DNA of 5,529 bases from Bacteroidales bacterium (GTDB lineage Bacteria; Bacteroidota; Bacteroidia; Bacteroidales; JAADJA01), in NCBI GenBank assembly GCA_030635465.1, contig DAOVYU010000103.1:1-5529 (forward strand), written 5' to 3'. The position numbers and the translations under genes were made by a program. Numbering within the stretch: position 1 is the first letter of the stretch; every line of letters begins with the position of its first letter. The notes beneath the pieces are model-generated. The model saw nothing but the letters and a program-made list of their open reading frames with translations, did not search any database and was not told where the DNA came from. Shown one piece after another: positions 1 through 5,529 of this stretch.

Positions 1-118
1 GGGTTCATTTCGAAAAATCAACACATTGAATAACAATCAGTTTACCAGCGTTGATAATGAAAATATCCATCAATATCCACTTCCAAGGTTAGTAGATAAA
101 TATTTAACAGAAAATTAA
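1..118 (+). CDS. mutY: MutY-like A/G-specific adenine DNA glycosylase, C-terminal fragment
   Basis: Only the last 38 codons are in the window; the reading frame starts at base 2 and ends with TAA at 116-118. MutY removes adenine mispaired with 8-oxoguanine or guanine in base excision repair. The visible tail ends QYPLPRLVDKYLTEN. The pattern F-x-S...(Y)PLPRL(I/V)DKYL is the usual end of the NUDIX-like C-terminal domain of Bacteroidota MutY, the part that recognises 8-oxoguanine. The catalytic and iron-sulfur parts lie outside the window. Position supports the call, because mutY commonly lies directly upstream of ssb, gldE and gldD in this phylum. The identification rests on a short tail plus gene order, so another protein cannot be fully excluded. 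Confidence 0.75.
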   Translation, partial: GSFRKINTLNNNQFTSVDNENIHQYPLPRLVDKYLTEN

Positions 119-150
119 AATATTTAAATGTGGCGATCGTGTTAAATTAG

Positions 151-158
151 TAACTTTG
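151..158 (+). promoter_or_regulatory. Bacteroidota -7 promoter element of ssb
   Basis: TAACTTTG matches the Bacteroidota housekeeping -7 consensus TAnnTTTG exactly. The expected -33 position, 20 bases upstream (AATG at 127-130), matches TTTG only partly. Transcription would begin a few bases downstream, leaving a leader of roughly 15-20 bases before the ATG at 180. The position suggests ssb is transcribed independently of mutY, or in addition to read-through. Confidence 0.6.
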
Positions 159-179
159 CACCATAAAATTTTTATTAAA

Positions 180-611
180 ATGGCTGGAATAAACAGAGTA
201 ATATTAATTGGAAATCTAGGGAAAGATCCCGATGTCATCACCTTTGAAAATGGAGTAAAAAAAGCTACCTTTTCACTGGCAACAAGTGAGAGTTATAAAA
301 ATAAAGAAGGAAATCGGGTTGATCAAACCGAATGGCATAACATCGTTATGTGGAGAGGTCTGGCTGATATAGCAGAACGTTTTTTGCACAAAGGAAATCA
401 GATTTATTTGGAAGGAAAATTAAAAACCAGGTCATATGAACAGGATGGAATTAAAAAATACATTACTGAAGTCTTTGTTGATAACATGACTATGCTTGGA
501 AGCCGGCGTGATGCATCTGAAAACCAGGAAACCAGTAACAATCAGCAATCAAAACCAACAGCGGCAGCAGAAAATGACATTCAGGTTCCAGAAGATGACT
601 TGCCATTCTAA
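180..611 (+). CDS. ssb: Single-stranded DNA-binding protein
   Basis: This 143-residue protein coats single-stranded DNA during replication, recombination and repair, and recruits partner enzymes through its C-terminal tip. The N-terminus MAGINRVILIGNLGKDPDV is the classic start of the SSB OB fold. The fold spans about residues 4-107 and includes EWHNIVMW (51-58), holding the tryptophan expected to stack on DNA, and YLEGKLKTRSYEQDG (76-90). A Q/N/S/A-rich linker, probably disordered, covers about 108-136. It ends in the acidic tip PEDDLPF (137-143), the protein-docking motif. Length is ordinary for a Bacteroidota SSB. I chose the ATG at 180. An in-frame TTG at 156 would add eight non-conserved residues, and it lies inside the -7 promoter element, so it could not be within the transcript. 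The gene lies 61 bases after the mutY stop and 84 bases before gldE. Confidence 0.97.
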   Translation: MAGINRVILIGNLGKDPDVITFENGVKKATFSLATSESYKNKEGNRVDQTEWHNIVMWRGLADIAERFLHKGNQIYLEGKLKTRSYEQDGIKKYITEVFVDNMTMLGSRRDASENQETSNNQQSKPTAAAENDIQVPEDDLPF

Positions 612-626
612 ACCACACTAAACGAG

Positions 627-644
627 TTATTTGAAATAATTTTT
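627..644 (+). terminator. Weak terminator-like AT palindrome with T-run after ssb
   Basis: TTATTTGAAATAA (627-639) is an inverted repeat followed at once by five T (640-644), placed 15 bases after the ssb stop codon. The stem would contain only A-T pairs, so it would be unstable and termination weak. It also lies just upstream of the proposed gldE -7 element, so it could be an operator or mere AT-rich background. Confidence 0.2.
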
Positions 645-645
645 A

Positions 646-653
646 TACTTTTG
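646..653 (+). promoter_or_regulatory. Probable -7 promoter element of gldE-gldD
   Basis: TACTTTTG matches TAnnTTTG exactly and lies 42 bases before the chosen gldE start, which would give a leader of about 35-40 bases. No clear TTTG -33 element is found at the usual 19-21 base spacing; the nearest TTTG (630-633) is too close. The element is embedded in a 6-bp inverted repeat, TTATAC-TTTT-GTATAA (643-658). The region is AT-rich, so a chance match is possible. Confidence 0.45.
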
Positions 654-695
654 TATAACTACTAATTTGTTTTCGTTGAACTAAACATTTTTATT

Positions 696-2063
696 TTGGA
701 AGAACCAGATAGCGACCCCCATTTGTGGTTGTTTAATACCATGCTAAATATTTTTGCCGGTAATATTACTCCTGAAATTATTTTAAGTCTGTTAGTTGTC
801 CTGCTATTGTTGATTTGTTCAGCATTAATTTCAGGATCGGAGGTGGCTTTTTTCTCTCTGAACCCATCGCAATTAAAAGATATTCGTTCTAATGGTACCA
901 AAATTAATAGATTAATCCTAAGTCACCTGGATAGACCAAAACGTTTACTGGCAACAATATTGATCACCAATAATTTTGTGAATGTTGGAATTGTTATCCT
1001 GAGTGCTTATGTTTCAAGACAATTATTTGATTTTAGCAGTTTTCCCATCTTCGGCTTTCTCATTGAAGTAGTTGTTATTACAGGTTTTTTGCTCCTGTTT
1101 GGTGAAATTATGCCAAAGATTTATGCCAACCATAAACCCATAACCTTTGCTTCAATTATGGCCGGTCCTTTGAATATCTTAATTAAAGTATTTTATCCTT
1201 TTAGTTCCTTACTGGTTAGAAGTACCCGTCTGATTGATAACAAACTCACATCCAATTCTCAAGACATTTCTATGAGTGAAATTTCTGAGGCTATTGATAT
1301 TACTGTAGATGAAGACACAACAGAAGAAGAAACCAAAATATTAAAAGGGATTGTAAAATTCTCGGATATTGAAGTAACCGAGATCATGAAATCCAGAATG
1401 GATGTCGTTTCAGTCGATGCTCAAATCTCTTTTAAAGAATTGATTGAAATAGTCGTTGATTCAGGATACTCAAGGATTCCAGTTTTTACAGAAACCTTTG
1501 ATAATGTAAAAGGGATATTATATGTAAAAGATTTATTGCCACATTTAACAAAACAAGAAGAATTTAACTGGATAGACTTATTGAGGCCGGCATTTTTTGT
1601 CCCGGAAAACAAAAAAATAAATGACCTTTTACAGGAATTTCAGGAGAGGAAAATTCATGTGGCAATTGTTGTAGATGAATATGGAGGGACATCAGGAATA
1701 GTAACCCTGGAAGACATCATTGAAGAAATTATAGGTGAAATTACTGATGAATTCGATACCCCCGAAGATGAAGTCGGTTACAGGAAAATAAATGCCAACA
1801 CCTACATTTTTGAAGCAAAAACAAGTATTAATGATTTTTGCAAAATCACCGGTTACGATGATGATATTTTCGATGAAATAAAAGGTGATTCTGATTCACT
1901 TGCAGGCATCATCCTTGAAGAGCTGGGCGAAATTCCAGATAAAGGAACCACTTTTACCTATCGAAATTTTGATTTTAAAATTTTAACAGTTGATAACCGC
2001 AGGATAAAACAAGTAAAAGTTATCATTCAAGAAACCGGGGATAGGGAGGAAGATGAAAACTAA
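696..2063 (+). CDS. gldE: Gliding motility-associated protein GldE (CNNM/CBS/CorC family membrane protein)
   Basis: This 455-residue inner-membrane protein has the full GldE architecture. A CNNM (DUF21) transmembrane domain covers about 25-185, with hydrophobic segments near 28-46, 84-105 and 117-136 and the family motif GEIMPK at 136-141. A CBS-domain pair follows (about 226-285 and 295-350), with the signature VVDEYGGTSGIVTLEDIIEEIIGEI-type stretch at 325-349. A C-terminal CorC_HlyC transporter-associated domain lies at about 362-445. Relatives are linked to magnesium/cobalt transport and are often mislabelled hemolysins. The immediate overlap with gldD identifies this member as GldE, of the Bacteroidota gliding machinery; its biochemical role there is unsettled. 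The start is TTG at 696. The residues it gives (MEEPDSDP) resemble acidic N-termini of GldE proteins, and a stop at 663-665 rules out a start much further upstream. ATG at 741, 15 codons on, is the alternative. No Shine-Dalgarno sequence is visible. Confidence 0.92.
   Translation: MEEPDSDPHLWLFNTMLNIFAGNITPEIILSLLVVLLLLICSALISGSEVAFFSLNPSQLKDIRSNGTKINRLILSHLDRPKRLLATILITNNFVNVGIVILSAYVSRQLFDFSSFPIFGFLIEVVVITGFLLLFGEIMPKIYANHKPITFASIMAGPLNILIKVFYPFSSLLVRSTRLIDNKLTSNSQDISMSEISEAIDITVDEDTTEEETKILKGIVKFSDIEVTEIMKSRMDVVSVDAQISFKELIEIVVDSGYSRIPVFTETFDNVKGILYVKDLLPHLTKQEEFNWIDLLRPAFFVPENKKINDLLQEFQERKIHVAIVVDEYGGTSGIVTLEDIIEEIIGEITDEFDTPEDEVGYRKINANTYIFEAKTSINDFCKITGYDDDIFDEIKGDSDSLAGIILEELGEIPDKGTTFTYRNFDFKILTVDNRRIKQVKVIIQETGDREEDEN
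2044..2050 (+). promoter_or_regulatory. Shine-Dalgarno-like GGGAGGA before gldD
   Basis: GGGAGGA contains a full GGAGG match (2045-2049) and lies inside the last codons of gldE, only three bases before the gldD ATG. Bacteroidota genes usually lack such sites, and no other gene in this window has one. The spacing is shorter than optimal, and the bases also encode the acidic GldE tail (R-E-E-D-E-N), so the match may be coincidental. Confidence 0.35.
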
Positions 2064-2628
2064 TCTGACCATATTAATTGTATTATCCCTTTTTATAATA
2101 GCAGGCTGTAATAATGATTATTATCCAAAACCAAAAGGCTACTTTCGGATTGATCTACCTGATAAGGAATATATAAAGTTTGATTCCGTATATCCTTACT
2201 CATTTGAATATCCGGTATATGCAAAAGTACTTCCTGACAAAAATGCACAAGCCGAAAAATACTGGATCAACATTAGCTATCCTCAATTTCATGGAACACT
2301 GTATCTGAGTTATAAAAGCATTGATAAAAATCTGAATAAATATTTGGAGGATACCCGAACCATGGTAATGAAACATATACCCAAGGCCAGTTCCATCGAA
2401 AACCAACTATATGAGAATAAACTTTCAGGGGTTTATGGGCTTACTTATACCATTTCAGGTGTTGCTGCAGCCTCTCCCTACCAGTTTTATTTAACAGATA
2501 GTACAAACCATTTTGTACGGGGTGCACTTTATTTCAGCACAGTTCCAAACAATGATTCTTTAGCACCAGTGATCACATTTTTAAAAGATGACATCAATCA
2601 TATGATTGAGACTTTTGAGTGGAAGTAA
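2053..2628 (+). CDS. gldD: Gliding motility lipoprotein GldD
   Basis: A 191-residue lipoprotein. The N-terminus has a short basic start, a hydrophobic core (about 5-17) and a lipobox I-A-G-C with the acylated cysteine at position 19. The motif YYPKPKGYFRIDLP (23-36) directly after it is the hallmark of GldD. The rest is a compact mixed alpha/beta domain with no catalytic motif that I recognise. GldD is required for gliding in Flavobacterium-type bacteria and is linked to the T9SS-dependent machinery; its exact biochemical role is not established. The ATG overlaps the last 11 bases of gldE (ATGAAAACTAA), so the two genes share a transcript and are probably translationally coupled. The lipobox at the expected distance from this ATG supports the start. 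The gene ends 26 bases before the stop of a convergent gene. Confidence 0.95.
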   Translation: MKTNLTILIVLSLFIIAGCNNDYYPKPKGYFRIDLPDKEYIKFDSVYPYSFEYPVYAKVLPDKNAQAEKYWINISYPQFHGTLYLSYKSIDKNLNKYLEDTRTMVMKHIPKASSIENQLYENKLSGVYGLTYTISGVAAASPYQFYLTDSTNHFVRGALYFSTVPNNDSLAPVITFLKDDINHMIETFEWK

Positions 2629-2636
2629 TTTTAGCC

Positions 2637-2649
2637 TTCGTCAGACGAA
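2637..2649. terminator. Short palindrome between convergent genes
   Basis: TTCGTC-A-GACGAA is a perfect 13-base palindrome in the 26-base gap between the gldD stop and the stop of the opposing gene. Read as a hairpin it would be a short stem of four or five pairs. No T-run follows on either strand, so a bidirectional intrinsic terminator is only a possibility suggested by position. Confidence 0.3.
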
Positions 2650-2654
2650 TACAG

Positions 2655-4085
2655 CTATTTAGCATAAACCACTTTTCTTACAATGGAGGATTCACCAAGT
2701 TTTAATTTTACAAAGTAAATTCCTCTGGATAAATTTATTCCATCCTTTTGGGGGTTCCAGGTAAATGAATGGATATAATTTGCATTTACATTAATCTTTT
2801 TTTCAAAAAGTTTTTTTCCGGTTATAGAAACTATTTCAATGCAAACTATTCCCTTTTCTTTAGAATTAAACCCAATCTCTAAATGATCTTTAAATGGATT
2901 GGGACTTATTTGTAAATCCAACTTGTTCTTTTTATATTTTGTTGTCCCTCCAATCAAAACTGATACCTGGGATAAATACAAAACACTATTATCATTAAGC
3001 TCCGATTGCCAGATATTTAAGGTATTAAAATAATTATAAGCCATTTTACCCATAAAGAGTTTCGGATAACGATCAATATTCGAATTATTAGAAATATTTA
3101 TAACTACATATGAAAATTCTTCATTGATCGCATACACTTCCCTGTTTTCATTATTTCCAGAGCAAAAAGTATAAATAGCCGGCATCCAAAAATCTGTAAT
3201 GACATCATAGGTAAGACAAGAAGGTTCATAACATATCTCTGCACCCTGAAATTGTACTGTTGAAACTTCTTGCGACCAATAAGTCCATACTTGAGCTTGA
3301 CCATTATTTTCCCAAATAATGTATTCTCCATCCATTGTACTATAAAACATGTGTTTGATCATCTGAAGATTAATATTGTTGCCGATAGCATAAAGAGCTG
3401 CTGGCTGTGTCCATACCCCAGTTGCAATGTTTTTTGAAAAATAAATGTGCGCACTGTCTCCAACCATTTTCCTGTAAAAAACATGATCATCTGAACAGAT
3501 AGGCTCCATGCAATAATTAGTATCAATTGTAACTATCTCTTCAAATTGTAATGTATCTTGTGAAAAGGAAATTTCAGAAAAGTAAATATTGCTATTGGTT
3601 TCCCAGCAAGCTGTAATATCTGCATCCAAACTACTTATGTAGCATGAATTTTCATCCTCAGGAGTATTGGTAAGCTGAAATGAAGAACCGAATGATCCAT
3701 CCTCAAAAAATTCGATCCCGTAAATATCAAAGTTACCGGCTTCATTAGATTCATAAATGATAAAACACCGTGTATCGTAATAGGGGGAAAATACAAGCAA
3801 TTTGGGATTTCTAAAATCAATGTTTTCAATGGCCAATATTTCCTGCTCTTCTTCCAAAGTTGTTAAGTTTCTCATCCATATTTGAGAATTTGACTCAACA
3901 GACATCGTTTTCTCATAAAAAACAACGACATCTCCATCCAGTATATCTGTATCAGCTAACACATCCGGATTGGTATTGATTGAAATGGAATCTGTGATGG
4001 CGAGTGGTTCAGTCCAGTCTTCATAAAACTGAGCATTAATGAAGCTACTAACAAATAAGAAAATAAAAAGTACTGTTGTTTTCAT
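2655..4085 (-). CDS. Secreted TolB/WD40-like beta-propeller protein with T9SS type A sorting domain
   Basis: This 476-residue protein is probably exported by Sec and then across the outer membrane by the type IX system; I do not recognise a named family. The signal peptide is residues 1-18 (MKTTVLFIFLFVSSFINA, cleavage before QF). The body (about 39-374) divides by eye into seven similar segments, near 39-74, 93-126, 148-174, 194-220, 240-270, 287-320 and 340-374. Each has a hydrophobic strand, an aromatic/acidic turn such as YESN, WETN or IWEN, and a strand like N-x-IYFS, as in TolB/WD40-like propellers. The type A sorting domain (about 390-476) starts at SPNPF (394-398), continues through SRGIYFVKL (453-461) and ends KVVYAK. 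A C-x-E-P-x-C motif occurs twice (192-197, 285-290). No catalytic residues are apparent. It starts 10 bases after the stop of 4096-5316, so the two probably share a transcript. Stop is TAG. Confidence 0.85.
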   Translation of the reverse strand: MKTTVLFIFLFVSSFINAQFYEDWTEPLAITDSISINTNPDVLADTDILDGDVVVFYEKTMSVESNSQIWMRNLTTLEEEQEILAIENIDFRNPKLLVFSPYYDTRCFIIYESNEAGNFDIYGIEFFEDGSFGSSFQLTNTPEDENSCYISSLDADITACWETNSNIYFSEISFSQDTLQFEEIVTIDTNYCMEPICSDDHVFYRKMVGDSAHIYFSKNIATGVWTQPAALYAIGNNINLQMIKHMFYSTMDGEYIIWENNGQAQVWTYWSQEVSTVQFQGAEICYEPSCLTYDVITDFWMPAIYTFCSGNNENREVYAINEEFSYVVINISNNSNIDRYPKLFMGKMAYNYFNTLNIWQSELNDNSVLYLSQVSVLIGGTTKYKKNKLDLQISPNPFKDHLEIGFNSKEKGIVCIEIVSITGKKLFEKKINVNANYIHSFTWNPQKDGINLSRGIYFVKLKLGESSIVRKVVYAK

Positions 4086-4095
4086 AATTGCTATT

Positions 4096-5316
4096 TTAAA
4101 GGATTATAAATTTTTCAGTAATCTGTTCTTTTCCGGTTTTGATCACCAGGTAATATACCCCTGATGGTAAATTGCCTTTATTCCACATAATTTCAATTTC
4201 ACTGGAATAACGGTTTTCATAAATAAGATTATCCACTATTTCTCCGTGATTGTTTAAAATGGTAATTGTTTTAATATTATCAATTGGTTCAGCCAAATTT
4301 AATTTGATAAACATTTCGGATGAAACAGGGTTTGGGTAAATACATATCTTTTCCATAATTTGATTTTGCTGGACTCCAACAGATAGGATTCGGCTATAGC
4401 ACCCAGTTTCAGTACAACAATAAACAACAGTAGCACCAAAAATCAATGGAGAAGAAATATCGTTGATATTCAGATCAGGTAAACCATCATTCATAAAACT
4501 CAGCTGACCATCATAACTTGCAATTCCAATTTCAGGTGACACTCCGGAGTTCCAGCCAACAAATAGTGAATTGAAATTAACCATTCCCAATGCATTGAGA
4601 TATTCACTATAGAATTCGAGTTCCCATTGATCATTTTCTAATCGGTATAGCCCCCCGTTATATTCCTGTCTGTTTATCCCATAAAACCCGTAATATTGAA
4701 ATTCTCCGGTTTCGATATCAGTTATCTGCACTCCCTCCAATTGTGTCCAGGTTGCACCTACATCTTCTGAAATATAGGTGTTATCGAATTCTTCATTTGT
4801 GGCTAATACAATTTCTGCACCATTTGTAGCCATATCGATGCAGGCTTTATTGTCAAAATAAGCGACATTGGTCCAATTGATTGCATCTTCTGAATATAAC
4901 AATCCATATTCATACCCAACAAAATACTTTTCATTCTCATAACCATAAACAATAAAATTCGGATGATAACAAAATTGCAAAACATGGAACTGTCCGGTTG
5001 ATGCCTTAAAGGAATAAATACCATCCGACCAACTGCCATCACTCATAACTACAATGATTGAATCTTCATTTAAGCCTGGGGAAACAGCCTCAATAACTGC
5101 CATATTAGTATAAGAATAAAACTCAAAATAACTTGAAAAGCTTGAAATGTACATGCCAGTATCGATACAGATAACATTGAAGACAGGCCCAGTATCAAAA
5201 AAGCAAATTTTATTCGCTTTTATATCAGGTGGACCAAAAGGCTCCCACTCCCAGGCAAAACAAAAAGATTGTAAGAAAAAGAAAATAACCAAAATAACAG
5301 GTAGTAGTTTTTTCAT
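4096..5316 (-). CDS. Secreted Asp-box (BNR-like) beta-propeller protein with T9SS type A sorting domain
   Basis: This 406-residue protein has a signal peptide (residues 1-21, MKKLLPVILVIFFFLQSFCFA, cleavage before WEW). A repetitive beta-rich body (about 35-310) follows. It holds one exact Asp-box, S-E-D-V-G-A-T-W (183-190, pattern S-x-D-x-G-x-T-W), and one degenerate box, S-E-D-A-I-N-W (142-148). GLPDLNINDI (278-287) resembles inter-blade sequences of BNR/sortilin-type propellers. The T9SS type A sorting domain (about 322-406) contains YPNP (327-330) and LPSGVYYLVI (383-392). Asp-boxes are structural turns, seen in sialidases, sortilins, photosystem assembly factors and glycan-binding proteins, so they do not reveal the activity. 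No sialidase arginine triad or other active site is recognisable, and adhesion or binding is as likely as catalysis. The gene is 77 bases after the stop of the preceding gene on this strand. No TAnnTTTG element was found in that gap, so transcription may continue from upstream. Confidence 0.85.
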   Translation of the reverse strand: MKKLLPVILVIFFFLQSFCFAWEWEPFGPPDIKANKICFFDTGPVFNVICIDTGMYISSFSSYFEFYSYTNMAVIEAVSPGLNEDSIIVVMSDGSWSDGIYSFKASTGQFHVLQFCYHPNFIVYGYENEKYFVGYEYGLLYSEDAINWTNVAYFDNKACIDMATNGAEIVLATNEEFDNTYISEDVGATWTQLEGVQITDIETGEFQYYGFYGINRQEYNGGLYRLENDQWELEFYSEYLNALGMVNFNSLFVGWNSGVSPEIGIASYDGQLSFMNDGLPDLNINDISSPLIFGATVVYCCTETGCYSRILSVGVQQNQIMEKICIYPNPVSSEMFIKLNLAEPIDNIKTITILNNHGEIVDNLIYENRYSSEIEIMWNKGNLPSGVYYLVIKTGKEQITEKFIIL

Positions 5317-5376
5317 AATTACTTTTTTGGTAGATTAATATCTATAAGACAAGATCTTAAACAAACAAGTTGCACC

Positions 5377-5397
5377 TTGATATGAGGAACATATCAA
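5377..5397 (-). terminator. Hairpin at the end of the upstream T9SS cargo gene
   Basis: On the - strand TTGATATG-TTCCT-CATATCAA forms a perfect 8-bp stem with a 5-base loop. It overlaps the TGA stop codon of the gene entering from the right edge. Only two of the eight pairs are G-C. The following - strand sequence has T-containing stretches (TTGTTTGTTT) but no proper T-run, so it may be a weak terminator, an RNA-stabilising 3' end or an attenuator between the two cargo genes. Confidence 0.35.
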
Positions 5398-5529
5398 TGT
5401 AAAATCAGTTTTTCTGCAAAAACTTTATTCTCGGTCTTCACCTTAATCAAATAGCTTCCTGAATTTAAATGTAAGCTATGAATTTCCAGGTTGATCTGCT
5501 GTGTATTTTGACTATAATTCCAGCTTGAA
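5394..5529 (-). CDS. C-terminal end of a T9SS type A sorting domain protein (partial)
   Basis: Only the last 44 codons are visible, entering from the right edge in the frame whose first complete codon is 5526-5528; the stop is TGA (5394-5396). The tail reads SSWNYSQNTQQ... and continues with LHLNSGSYLIKVKT (20-32 of the fragment) and AEKLILH at the end. The pattern L-x-S-G-x-Y-x-I-K-V, followed about ten residues later by E-K-L-I-L, is the terminal strand pair of the type A sorting domain, like LPSGVYYLVI...EKFIIL in the neighbouring gene. It is therefore very probably a third secreted T9SS cargo protein; its functional domain lies outside the window. Confidence 0.72.
   Translation of the reverse strand, partial: SSWNYSQNTQQINLEIHSLHLNSGSYLIKVKTENKVFAEKLILH

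Noticed and set aside
97..126. Repeated AAATATTTA (98-106 and 118-126) around the end of mutY
   Set aside because: Short, AT-only and partly coding; expected by chance in DNA of this composition.
156..179. TTG-initiated N-terminal extension of ssb (MHHKIFIK)
   Set aside because: It overlaps the -7 promoter element, and SSB proteins conventionally begin at MAGINRV; the ATG at 180 fits better.
662..901. Small minus-strand open frame opposite the start of gldE
   Set aside because: It is antisense to a conserved gene, has no recognisable domain and no initiation context.
1421..1612. Minus-strand open frame inside gldE
   Set aside because: It lies opposite the conserved CBS region and looks like a shadow of the gldE coding frame.
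696..2063. Annotation of this gene as a hemolysin or a plain magnesium/cobalt efflux protein CorC
   Set aside because: The domains are shared with that family, but the overlap with gldD and the mutY-ssb context identify it as GldE. No toxin function is supported.
2200..2406. Minus-strand open frame inside gldD
   Set aside because: It is antisense to gldD and resembles no protein I know.
3104..3331. Alternative-frame open reading frame within the propeller gene
   Set aside because: Same strand, different frame, no signal or motif; the main frame has a signal peptide and a sorting domain that frame the whole gene.
4803..5042. Alternative-frame open reading frame within the Asp-box gene
   Set aside because: No motif; the main frame carries the Asp-boxes and sorting domain across this region.
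4096..5316. Assignment of the Asp-box protein as a sialidase
   Set aside because: Asp-boxes are structural; I do not see the arginine triad, nucleophilic tyrosine context or FRIP-like motif of sialidases.
5147..5338. Plus-strand open frame opposite the signal-peptide end of the Asp-box gene
   Set aside because: The lysine-rich translation is what the complement of a signal-peptide region gives; no start context or homology is apparent.
5345..5359. Small inverted repeat TAAGA-CAAGA-TCTTA upstream of the Asp-box gene
   Set aside because: The 5-bp stem is too short to distinguish from chance, and no promoter element accompanies it.

Overview
The window is low-GC DNA from a member of the Bacteroidota. 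Four things point there. The gene order mutY–ssb–gldE–gldD is characteristic of the phylum. Bacteroidota-type -7 promoter elements (TAnnTTTG) precede ssb and gldE. Leaders before start codons are generally A/T-rich and lack Shine-Dalgarno sequences. Three genes on the opposite strand carry type IX secretion (T9SS) C-terminal sorting domains. I cannot place it reliably below phylum level.

Left half (1-2628, + strand): the last 38 codons of a MutY-like adenine DNA glycosylase, then ssb (single-stranded DNA-binding protein, with its own promoter), then gldE (CNNM/CBS/CorC-type membrane protein) and gldD (lipoprotein). gldE and gldD overlap by 11 bases and are almost certainly co-translated. GldD and GldE belong to the gliding-motility gene set of Bacteroidota, which is functionally tied to the T9SS.

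Right half (2655-5529, - strand): three consecutive genes converge on gldD. The gene read last (2655-4085) and the one before it (4096-5316) are 10 bases apart and look like one operon. Both encode proteins with a signal peptide, a repetitive beta-rich body and a C-terminal T9SS type A sorting domain. By eye each body divides into about seven beta-propeller-like segments, of a different blade type in each protein: TolB/WD40-like in one, Asp-box/BNR-like in the other. The third gene enters from the right edge and shows only its last 44 codons, again a sorting-domain tail.

Together this is a conserved housekeeping/motility block beside an accessory block of secreted or surface-anchored T9SS cargo. 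I see no tRNA, rRNA, CRISPR array, insertion sequence or phage gene, and no gene-free stretch over 300 bases. I found no clear evidence of a wholly new system. The two tandem propeller cargo proteins, whose ligands or substrates are unknown, are the least-described part.
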